Shown here one piece after another: positions 23,818-32,273 of a DNA stretch of 64,000 nucleotides. The stretch lies in NCBI GenBank assembly GCA_963576565.1, contig OY755042.1, forward strand, positions 95,164,185-95,228,184, in the 5' to 3' direction. This stretch comes from Aspidapion aeneum (lineage: Eukaryota; Arthropoda; Insecta; Coleoptera; Brentidae). Position 1 is the stretch's first letter. Each line of letters begins with the position of its first letter. The notes beneath the pieces were generated by a model. That model was not told the DNA's origin. It ran no database searches and saw only the letters and a program-made list of their open reading frames with translations. The position numbers and the translations under genes are program-made.

Positions 23818-24241
23818 ATTGACTTAAAGTCATTTCAATTTCTTTTCCTTTAATTTTTTTGATAAAATTTCTCAAAAAAAAACTCAATTTAATTACCTCC
23901 TATTCACAAAAAAAATCAATATTCCTTTAGTGTTCGGCGAAAAAAGTTAAATTAATATGAACAAGAGAGTCGAATTGACTTAGGAAAAGTATTTATAATC
24001 GAGTGCTGAATCTGATATTTATAAAACTGTTGGAATTTTTATCATAAATTTTTAAATTGATTAATTTTTTAATAAATTTTGATATTTTTGCGGCATCTAT
24101 CTTTATTTCTCTCATAATATAACGTATAGGTCTCTCTTTATTGATCGTGGAGCAGGCATATTGCCGCGTCATAGGCTGCCGAGTTCTTATTGGCTGGGAG
24201 TTACCAGACAACCGGTTTATTTACGGACCGTGACACTTGGT

Positions 24242-24595
24242 ATCGATAAACCTAAGACTCGCCCGAACATTTTACGAAAGGGAACCACTCCTTCATCCCT
24301 GACATGGGGTGGTTCCCTCCCTTAAACGTGCTTTTTGATAGTTTTTTGCCAATAACTTAAAAACAGTCAACTATTCTAAAAATCTTTTAGAGATCGTCAA
24401 ACGGATACAATTTCCTTTTCAATGATGTACCTTCTGACGGCAGTGGTGCACATTCCATTAGCCTACGAAAAATTTTTTAAATATTTTTTTTTATCCTTAA
24501 CACTATTTTTTTCTTAAAAAAATATTTTTGTTTAAAAGCCATTGTATACAGTTAAATACTTGCAGGTCGTTGGGCAGCACAGGTTACTTAATGAT
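24242..24595. other. unassigned sequence
   Basis: No gene or paired repeat seen. Confidence 0.3.
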
Positions 24596-25149
24596 ATACC
24601 GTCAAACGTGGTGGAACGGGACGGCGGGGTCAATCGGGACAAAACCTGTTTTTTACTATTTAAATGGCCCCTGTCCCTCAAGGTAAATGTCTTTAGGTTC
24701 AATAATATTCAAAATTCATAGGCGATATCATAGTGAACGCGTTTTTGCAAGTCGCCAGTTCGCTTTAGCTTTTTGAATGGAGCAGCAAGCAAAAAACCAA
24801 CAAAATTTTCGCGGTTTTTTTAAAGTTTTATGAATAAACCTAGTTTTCTGGCTTATTTTTAAAGTTTTTTTCCGGTTTTTTTTGCAAAATATATTTTTTA
24901 ACCTTCTCTTTCCCGATTGACTTCATTACAGGGGCTAATTAAGCCTTAACACTGAAAAAAATTGGGTGTCCCGATTGACCCCATCTGCGGGGTCAATCGG
25001 GACACCCACTAAAAAAAATATATAAAATCACCTGTCAAAGTGACAGATTTGTGTGACATGTCATTTTAAAGCTCCAACGGTAAGCTATCATTGAAGTCTA
25101 TAGCTTTTTTAGAAAAAAAGTTATTTTGAAAAATATCTGAAAATCGTCC
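24596..25149. repeat. region with iterated GGGGTCAATCGGGAC motif
   Basis: The 15-mer GGGGTCAATCGGGAC or its complement occurs at 24632, 24968 and 24989, with weaker forms at 24912 and 25146. Two of the copies form the hairpin at 24963-25008. The 5' part (CGTCAAACGTGGTGGAACGG) looks like the end of a dispersed element. Confidence 0.5.
24963..25008. repeat. perfect 20-bp hairpin, 6-nt loop
   Basis: TGGGTGTCCCGATTGACCCC and its exact reverse complement are separated by ATCTGC. GC-rich in an AT-rich setting. Confidence 0.85.
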
Positions 25150-25597
25150 CGATCCTCACATAAACGTGCACTAAGTTCTGTTGATATTCCGGCTGTACTT
25201 GAACCACAGAATATTTGTCGTAGTGACAGAGAACCTGTTGACGGATTAACTTTGGTGCCATGGAAGAAAGGTAAAGCACTCTTGTGGGGTGCTACCTGTA
25301 GGGATACATTGGCGGAATCATATATTACAAAAACTTCTATAAAAGCTGGTTCAGGAGCTGAAATTGGGGAAAGGATAAAACAACAAAAATATAAAGAGCT
25401 TAAAGATAGATTTTATTTTGTACCATTCTCTGTGGAAACTTTTGGACCTTGGGGGGAGGAGGGACAAAAATTTATAAATTAAATTTATTTTATTAAATAA
25501 ACTAAAAATTAAAATAAGTTTGGCTATTCAAAGAGGAAATTCTGCAGCAGTTTTGGGGACTATCCTTGTAGACTCCAGTCTGGATGAAAGAGTGTGA
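25150..25597 (+). pseudogene. C-terminal remnant of a transposon-borne protein (PD-(D/E)xK-like region suspected)
   Basis: Plus-strand reading gives IPAVLEPQNICRSDREPVDG, then LTLVPWKKGKALLWGATCRD, TLAESYITKTSIKAG, KYKELKDRFYFVPFSVETFG and PWGEEG, up to a stop at 25480. About 30 bp later, in another frame, it resumes as ISLAIQRGNSAAVLGT, then a stop at 25595. This succession (PW..G..L.WD.TC.DTLA, then F.P..VET.G.WG, then Q..S.AIQRGNAA..LGT) is one I know as the C-terminus of multicopy metazoan transposon proteins. The D, E and K spacing suggests a restriction-nuclease-like fold. Here the usual aspartate after W is glycine. The intervening AT-rich insertion and frameshift show it is broken. 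The rest of the protein is absent. Confidence 0.65.
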
Positions 25598-25684
25598 GGG
25601 TGTATATATGTGAGTCTATTTTAATGTGGATTTTTATCTTTATTTTATTTATATTTTTATTTAGTTTTTTATAATTTTTTTTAA

Positions 25685-25822
25685 GATTATTTTTTTAACG
25701 TCAGAAAACGTGTTATTAAGCTTCTTCACTATGAATATGATGTTAGAATTAACATCCAACCTAATGTTTTTAAATTAAACATTATTGTGACGTTATTAAA
25801 ATGTTTTTGTGTTTAGTGGGAT
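25685..25822. repeat. dispersed repeat, copy 2
   Basis: Matches 18440-18590 in the same orientation; see there. Confidence 0.55.
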
Positions 25823-26456
25823 GTCACTTTGTTCTCTGGCTTAAAAACTCTCTTTCTTCGTGAAATTTAAAAAAATTAAATTACGTTTAAGCCGCATCCG
25901 AAGTGGACGTAATTTGCCTTGCATATTTCAAACTGCAGTTTAAGAGGTTAAATTTTCTGGAAAGTACGACGATAAGAGAGCTATTTAAGCTTTTAAGTAA
26001 ACAAACAAGGTTTCTGTTAAGCCATATCCAGGCACAAGCAGGCAGGTGCCTTTCTGAATAAACTGCCATACTTTATCGCAGTAAAAGAGGAAAAACCATA
26101 TTTAGTAAATTTTCAAGTACCTACCTAATATATAAAAGTTGTACATAATATATGGTGTTTTTACTGGTTTTATCTCTTGGGCACATATGTTTTTGGTGCT
26201 TTTGGGACGTGAAAGCCTTGCATGACATATTTTGTTGCATTTCATAGAATAAAATTTCTTAGGATGCGTTCAGTAGCATGTCGTGGATAAAAGGGCGGGG
26301 GGGGGGGCGAACATCTTAAGGGGCGCAAATATAGGTACGGGAGTCAAATAAATTACAAACTTTTTTTTAAATAATAACACTATTAATTCTATTTTTTCTC
26401 AAAGGACGCCAGGAACGCCAAGCGCAGAGGGGCGGGGGGGGGCGTTCGCCTCCTAA
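25823..26456. other. unassigned, with two G-runs
   Basis: G runs at 26287-26300 and 26430-26442 flank about 150 bp, each followed by CGAAC or CGTTCG. They may be the decayed ends of a poly-G MITE. No gene. Confidence 0.35.
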
Positions 26457-28453
26457 CCAACATAGCACAAAAATTACATATATTTATCGGTTTCACAACG
26501 TTCTACGTCTTCCGATACCCAATCTCCACTCGTTTCTGTTTGCCCATAATTCATCATCTAGGCCTCTTATTCTTATTTCACTGTCTATTCCTTCTCTCCA
26601 GCTTCTCCTTGGCCGTCCTCGTTTTCTTCGGCCAGTTGGTTTCCATTGTAGTATTTGTTTAAGTAGTCTTTCATCATTCATTCTTTGTACATGTCCGCAC
26701 CACACCAGTTGTTTTGTTCTTATATCATCCACTAAAGTACGTTCACCCACTGTCATAATTTCTCTTATTCTTTGATTTGTAACTCTTTCTCATTTTGATT
26801 TCCCTGCTGCTCTTCTTCAATAGTCCATCCCCGTAGCGGAAAGCATTTTTTCTGTTCTGTCCTTGATTGGCCATACTTCTGAGCCGTATCTAATAATACT
26901 TTTTACAATGTTGTTATATATAAGCTTTTTGTTATGTTTTGATATACTTTGGTCCCAAATTATTCCATTTAATAAAGTTATTGCTTTTCTTCTTTGTACG
27001 TTTCGATCTTTTATAGCTTTGTCTAGTGTTCCGTCAGCTGTAATTTTTAGACCTAAGTATTTATACTCATCACAGGACTGAATTCGCTGCCCGGTATTCA
27101 AGATTAGATCCTGTTTCGTTCCACCAATACACATATACTCTGTCTTATTGAGATTAACCTCTAGTCCCCACTTATTGTACTCTTCTATTAGTTTTCGTGT
27201 CATATATTCGAGGTCGTCATAATCCTGAGCCACTACTATCTGATCATCGGCGAAACATAAAGTATACAAGGTGGTTTTGTCCAACGGAATTCCCATGTTT
27301 TGACATTTTCTCTTCCATACTTTAAGAACTTGTTCCAAGTATATCTTGAAGAGCGTAGGCGAGATACAGCAACCTTGTTTAGGCCTTTTTTTAATTGAAA
27401 GCCTTTGGTTAGTTTTGCCTTTATTTTAACTTTTGCCTTACTATTGCGGTATAATTCTTTGATGGCCTTAATTAGTTGTACGCTTATGTTTGTGTGTTTC
27501 CAACGCTTTCCAAAGTAGATTTAGTGGTATACTATCATATGCCTTCTGCAAATCGACGTAAATCGTACAAAGATTACATCAACGTTAAATTAACGTGAAC
27601 AAAAATAATAAAGTTATTTGTTGTTAAATCCACATGTTTAAAGATAACTTAAAAACAAGAAGGAATCAAGCTATAAAAATGTAATTTTTGCTGAAGTTTC
27701 TGCTGCTGTGTAAATAACGTCTTTTTTATCCTCGTTATTTTCATGTGCCAAATTCACACTTGAGAAGTCCTCCAGAACATGTTCTAAAACGCCACTAGAT
27801 TAAGACGTCAAACCTACTAACTTTCTGGGTTTTTTTTGTCACGTTTTTTTTATTAATTTTTTCCTAACTTAAAAGTGACGTGAAAGAAAGTTCTAAAAGT
27901 TTACAAGTTTAAGAGTAGAGTTAATAGATGGCGCTCAAGAAAGACAAAATCTCTATACATACATTATGTTTACTTTAAAAGCTAAACAAAATTTTTCTAC
28001 AGTAAGTAAACACTTTCACACATATTAATGTGTCTTAATCAGTTTAATAAGTGATGCGTCGTGATCGTGAAGTATCAGGGATCAGTTCATTTACTGGTTT
28101 TTGGTGTAGATTTCGTCGAAGTGAAAAATGTCGCCAATATTTGGTAGAAAAGTCATTTAAGTTACGTTTTAAAATTCGTGTAGAAAAGACGCGAACCTAA
28201 TGTGATTTTGACGTTGTTAAAATCTACTTATAATTCACTTGAAAATATCGTAAAAACATTGCTGTTTTGATTTGAAAATGGCGTTATTACAACGCCGTGT
28301 TTAGAAACGGTATTTTTTGTAACGGCAATGAATGACCTATTAAGCTTTTTTTCATTTATATGAAATACACGTTTATTTCTGTTGTTTTAAAATCAACGTC
28401 TTTTTTTTTCTTACGCGTTTTTTACATGTTAAACACGTGATTGTGCTATGTGG
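26457..28453. mobile_element. family A TIR element, split by a LINE
   Basis: Begins CCAACATAGCACAA and ends TTGTGCTATGTGG, the same termini as the better-preserved copy at 37051-39253. The LINE at 26480-27572 separates the first 23 bp from the rest. The remainder (ACATCAACGTTAAATTAACG, then to 28453) is collinear with the other copies, without an ORF. Confidence 0.75.
26480..27572 (-). mobile_element. LINE copy (family L2), RT palm to C-terminus, with target duplication
   Basis: The best-preserved L2 copy. On the minus strand from 27572: VDLQKAYDSIPLNLLWKAL (motif A); a frameshifted stretch with remains of motif B; then a 173-codon frame 27338-26817 holding FADDQIVVAQDYDD (catalytic FADD), WGLEVNLNKTEYMCIGG, YKYLGLKITADG, RNVQRRKAITLLNG and YGSEVWPIKDRTEKML. 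A last frame (26756-26493) reads RTKQLVWCGHVQRMNDERLL, GRRKRGRPRRSW and ELWANRNEWRLGIGRRR. ATTACAT occurs on both sides (26473-26479, 27573-27579), a 7-bp target duplication showing insertion into the family A element. It is 5' truncated at the RT. Confidence 0.9.
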
Positions 28454-28744
28454 GATTGAATCTATTAAAGGGTATCTTATCTGCAGTAAAAAATAAATTA
28501 TCCTAGCGAAGGGAAGCAAGATAAATTGCAGAGTTCAAATTGATTAAAGAGTCAAGTTTACCTACCAACCGCGTTTAAGTAAAGTTCACTAAACTACATT
28601 AGACAGCACGGATTCTCGATTTAAACTTTAATATCTTTATTAAGTATGTATACACTATACTAGGGTAATTTTTTTGCTTTTAAAATGTTTTACGTAATTT
28701 ATTTGATGCGGACGTAAATATACAAGGTGATAATAAGGTATAGG
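28454..28744. other. unassigned sequence
   Basis: No gene or repeat recognised between the family A element and the telomere-repeat palindrome. Confidence 0.3.
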
Positions 28745-28759
28745 GCGGCGGATAAAAGG

Positions 28760-28983
28760 TCGAAAGTACAAAAGCTCGAAAGTACAAAAGATCTAAAGTA
28801 CGAAAGGTCGAAAAACAAAAGGTCGAAAGTACAAAAAGTCGAAAGTACATAAGGTCGAAAGTACAAAAGGTCGAAAGTACGAAAGATTGAAAGTACAAAA
28901 GGTCGAAAGTACAAAAGGTCGAAAGTACAAAAGGTCGAAAGTACAAAAGGTCGAAAGTACAAAAGGTCGAAAGTACAAAAGGT
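28760..28983 (+). repeat. 16-bp tandem repeat, left arm
   Basis: AAAGGTCGAAAGTACA repeated about 14 times with scattered changes (AAAGCTCG, AAAGATCT, one shortened unit at 28811-28822). Confidence 0.9.
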
Positions 28984-29068
28984 CCTGGAGGAAATGCAAG
29001 AGTCCAGAAAATAGCGGATCTAAAATCAGTACTCTCTTGACTTTTTTCCCAGGATCCTAGAGGGTGTG

Positions 29069-29262
29069 GAACCGAACCGAACCCAACCTAACCGAACCGA
29101 ACCTAACCTAACCGAACCGAACCGAACCGAACCGAACCGAACCGAACCGAACCGAACCGAACCGAACCGAACCGAACCGAACCGAACCGAACCGAACCGA
29201 ACCGAACCGAACCGAACCGAACCGAACCGAACCGAACCGAACCGAACCGAACCGAACCGAAA
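29069..29262 (+). repeat. (CCGAA)n pentamer block
   Basis: About 39 pentamers. The first few alternate with CCTAA (29083-29112); the following 30 are pure CCGAA. The switch to CCTAA at 29262 is abrupt. Confidence 0.95.
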
Positions 29263-29860
29263 CTAACCTAACCTAACCTAACCTAACCTAACCAAACCAA
29301 ACCTAACCTAACCTAACCTAACCTAACCTAACCTAACCTAACCTAACCTAAGCTAACCTAACCTAACCTAACCTAACCTAACCTAACCTAACCTAACCTA
29401 ACCTAACCTAACCTAACCTAACCTAACCTAACCTAACCTAACCTAACCTAACCTAACCTAACCTAACCTAACCTAACCTAACCTAACCTAACCTAACCTA
29501 ACCTAACCTAACCCAACCTAACCTAACCTAACCTAACCTAACCTAACCTAACCTAACCTAACCTAACCTAACCTAACCTAACCTAACCTAACCTAACCTA
29601 ACCTAACCTAACCTAACCTAACCTAACCTAACCCAACCTAACCTAACCTAACCTAACCTAACCTAACCTAACCTAACCTAACCTAACCTAACCTAACCTA
29701 ACCTAACCTAACCTAACCTAACCTAACCTAACCTAACCTAACCTAACCCAACCTAACCTAACCTAACCTAACCTAACCTAACCTAACCTAACTTAACCTA
29801 ACCTAACCTAACCTAATCTAACCTAACCTAACCTTACCTAACCTAACCTAACCTAACCTT
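29263..29860 (+). repeat. (CCTAA)n insect telomeric repeat array
   Basis: About 120 pentamers with only a handful of variants (CCAAA, GCTAA, CCCAA, CTTAA, TCTAA). CCTAA is the complement of TTAGG, so the G-rich strand is the minus strand and would point left. Interstitial here, not a chromosome end, since unrelated DNA lies on both sides. Confidence 0.95.
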
Positions 29861-29880
29861 ACTTTCGACCTTTTGTAGGT

Positions 29881-29967
29881 CAGGTTAGGTTAGGTTAGGT
29901 TAGGTTAGGTTAGGTTAGGTTAGGTTCGGTTAGGTTCGGTTCGGTTCGGTTCGGTTCGGTTCGGTTC
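29881..29967 (-). repeat. inverted (TTAGG)n then (TTCGG)n block
   Basis: After a 20-bp junction the array continues as AGGTT pentamers (29883-29925), then CGGTT (29926-29967), mirroring the left side at about one ninth of its length. Confidence 0.95.
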
Positions 29968-30052
29968 CACGCCCTCTAAGATCCTGGGAAAAAAGTACTC
30001 TCCTACTCATTTTAAATCCTCTATTTTTTGGACTCTTGCATTTCCTCCAGGA

Positions 30053-30297
30053 CCTTTTGTACTTTCGACCTTTTGTACTTTTGAACTTTTGTACTTTCGA
30101 TCTTTTATACTTTCGACCTTTTGAACTTTCGACTTTTTGTACTTTTGACCTTTTGTATTTTCGACTTTTTGTATTTTCGACCTTTTGTATTTTCGACCTT
30201 CTGTTTTTCGACCTTTTGTACTTTCTACCTTTTGTATTTTCAACCTTATTTTTTCGACCTTTTGTACTTTCGACCTTTTGTACTTTCGACCTTTTAT
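30053..30297 (-). repeat. 16-bp tandem repeat, right arm
   Basis: TGTACTTTCGACCTTT repeated about 15 times, the complement of the left-arm unit, with more divergence (TTTTGAAC, TGTATTTTCGAC). Confidence 0.9.
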
Positions 30298-30304
30298 CCG
30301 CCGC

Positions 30305-31680
30305 TCGCCTCCGCAAATGCTTAGATACAGGGTGCCAAAGTTTTAATTTTTTGTTTTTTTTGTTTATAGCTCGTGCAGTTTTTGAGATGTTTGGCTCAAA
30401 TTTGAAACGTGTATTAAGTCATAAGGCACACTTCACTTAGCATGCTAAATATCAGAAAAAAATTGTACCCTGCTTTTGTCTTTTTTCTCAAAAACAGTTC
30501 GGTTCGGTTCATCGGCCACTGTTAAGAATTTAAGTGATTAAAGATAACCCACTTGTAGAGACATTAATTATTATATATTGGAAGTATTAATTGATTATTA
30601 CATTATTCACTTTGGTTATAAAACTTAGATATTAAACTAGCTACATATTTACAAGACGAGACTCAGACGTAGACTGTCGGAGTGGGGGGAGGGCACCTCA
30701 GTTAAACGGTTACTTAAGGGGGGCGCTCTGTAGCGCAAGGTTGCCAACCTCACACTCCCACACTAATTTTGTTGCTATGCATTTTTAAAATTCGAAACAA
30801 ATTGATGTGGCAGTTGTTCACATATTTTATATTTATTATCCTATTTCTTTTTTAAATAAAATTTTTATTTTTATTTAATAGTGTTATACTATTTTATTTT
30901 CTTTCGTACTCTAACTATCCTTCCCTCCTTTAAATTTAAGTTTAGGTTCTTTTAAAAAAAAAATTACAATCTAAAATAAGATCTTAGAGAAAATATATAA
31001 CATTTTTAGTTTGTCTCTCTCTTATCTTGTCTGTCTCTTTTAACGTTTCTACATTTACTTCCTAAATCTAACAATTTTACATTTAAATGTATATCACAGT
31101 TACAGGTACATAAAATTTAGCTCTAATTTTAATAGAATTTTAATAGCTTGATAAAAATTCTGTAATTCATTATTTTTTATAGAAAAAATCAAATTTTATA
31201 TTTTCTAAAGTTCAAAATTAAAAATCAGTTATCTTGCCATTTTGATTGGAAAATATCAACTGGTCCAACATAAAAAAATCGAAAAAAAAAAGTTTCTCAA
31301 TAGAACAAAGAATTCATCCTATATTTTTGAATCTGTCATTGACTTACTGCAAAAAAGTTCTGGGGAAAGAAAGGGCACGACTCCAGGAAAATATCACCCT
31401 GTAGTTTTTTTCTTTTATTTGTCATGCTTAATGATGTATGCCTTGTAGCTAAATACAATTTCCAGATTTGAGCTAAACATCTCAAAATCTGCAGGAGTTT
31501 TAAAGAAAAAAACAAATAAAAAACTAAAACTTTAACAACCTGTATCTCGAAAATTAAGCATTTGCGGACCGATGTTTATGCAAAATGAAAACTTTTTTCC
31601 TAAAATTACTTAGAAAATAATTTTCTGACGTTTGGCGACATACTTTATGAACACCCTGTATAGTCTTTGTTCGAAACTCG
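30305..31680. repeat. inverted pair flanking unassigned DNA, right of the telomere element
   Basis: 30312-30446 (CGCAAATGCTTA ... TGTTTGGCTCAAAT) matches 31420-31575 in reverse complement. The outer right end ACACCCTGTATAG (31653-31665) is a mariner-like terminus. So the telomere-repeat element may sit in, or next to, a mariner-type element. Between the arms, 30650-30760 holds a G-rich fragment; nothing else is recognised. Confidence 0.5.
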
Positions 31681-31702
31681 TAGACGACGTTACAGTTAGT
31701 AA

Positions 31703-31860
31703 AGGCCTTCACACACACAATTTACGTAATCCGTAGCATGGCGCATAGCGGGCTTTCAACCAAACAGCGATCGAATAGCAGCGGCCATATTGGATTTACG
31801 TAAGAAAAGTCCATAAGGTTGAACTTCTTACGCGTTATGTTTTTTTGTGTGTGATCGGCT
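31703..31860. mobile_element. PIF/Harbinger-type MITE in PLE copy A
   Basis: 158 bp with ends AGGCCTTCACACACACAA and TTGTGTGTGATCGGCT. TAA lies on both sides; the uninterrupted PLE at 34.8 kb reads a single TAA at this place. A 3-bp TWA target is the Harbinger signature. Confidence 0.75.
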
Positions 31861-31993
31861 TAAGTATCTCTAACCGTTTTTAAGTGTAAACTTAACAATC
31901 TAGTCTACAGGATACTTCTTATAATACTTGGTGTACAGTCAGGTGTGACGGCCCGCCCCCTTTTTTTAATCCTAAGACGCTTGTTTCCCTTAA

Positions 31994-32163
31994 GGGAACG
32001 TCCTTAAATTACGTAAGGCAATAATTCAGGATTTTTGACCCCACCCCTCTCCCCTTCGTAACGCATTTTCATGAAAAAACACATTAAAAAAACATTGAAT
32101 GTTACGCAAGGCCAAACCACCCCCCCCTCCCCCCATGAGCGTTACATAATTTAAGGACAGGCC
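31994..32163. mobile_element. TTAA-target MITE (piggyBac-like target) in PLE copy A
   Basis: 170 bp, ends GGGAACGTCCTTAAATTACG and AATTTAAGGACAGGCC, with TTAA at 31990-31993 and 32164-32167. Other PLE copies read a single CCTTAAGG here. TTAA duplication is typical of piggyBac; the ends do not look like the canonical CCC type, so the assignment is tentative. Confidence 0.75.
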
Positions 32164-32273
32164 TTAAGGAGTGGATTCCATATGTTTGATATGTCCGTGC
32201 TTGGGTGACTGAAAACTTCTTTATTCTGCTTATAAACGCAGCTTCAATAAACTTTCGTTTTCGGCGACTCCTT

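Larger units (their letters stand above)
22546..24232. mobile_element. 1.69-kb TIR element with 9-bp target duplication (MULE-like by size of TSD)
   Basis: Termini CACGGTC.TAAATAAACC...GGTAACTC are inverted copies over about 36 bp (22546-22581 and 24197-24232) with two or three changes. They are flanked by ACGCTTGGT (22537-22545) and ACACTTGGT (24233-24241), a 9-bp duplication with one change. Nine bases is the usual figure for Mutator-like elements, but no MULE transposase is visible, so the class is inference. Inside: a 119-codon ORF, a mariner-type MITE, a TTAA-MITE fragment and a 126-bp hairpin element. Confidence 0.7.
28745..30304. mobile_element. 1.56-kb palindromic element with telomere-type repeat core
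   Basis: Ends GCGGCGGATAAAAGGTC and its complement. Each arm has, from outside in: about 14 copies of a 16-bp repeat; a unique stretch of about 85 bp (TCCTGGAGGAAATGCAAGAG ... AGGATCCTAGAGGG); a TTCGG-type pentamer block; and a TTAGG-type block. The two arms meet at 29861-29880. The left pentamer block is about 790 bp and the right only about 87 bp. TTAGG is the canonical insect telomere repeat; CCGAA is a one-base variant. No reading frame of meaning exists. I cannot identify a TSD, so whether it moved as a unit is open. Confidence 0.75.

Noticed and set aside
29066..29266. 66-codon frame of repeated P-N-R-T-E
   Set aside because: Translation of the CCGAA pentamer block; no coding signal.
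29069..29967. A true chromosome end
   Set aside because: Both sides are flanked by non-telomeric DNA, and the array turns to the opposite strand, so it is interstitial.
28760..30297. Regular short repeats that could suggest a CRISPR array
   Set aside because: The repeats are directly adjacent with no unique spacers, the genome is eukaryotic, and the same unit is inverted on the other side.
28680..30440. Frames of repeated L-Y-F-R-P-F-V-L-S-T or K-R-S-K-V-Q-K-V-E-S
   Set aside because: Products of the 16-bp arm repeats of the palindromic element, in inverse orientation in the two arms.
30305..31680. The inverted pair as an extra terminal repeat of the telomere-type element
   Set aside because: The left partner lies directly outside the right arm and no matching sequence lies outside the left arm, so it belongs to a neighbouring repeat instead.
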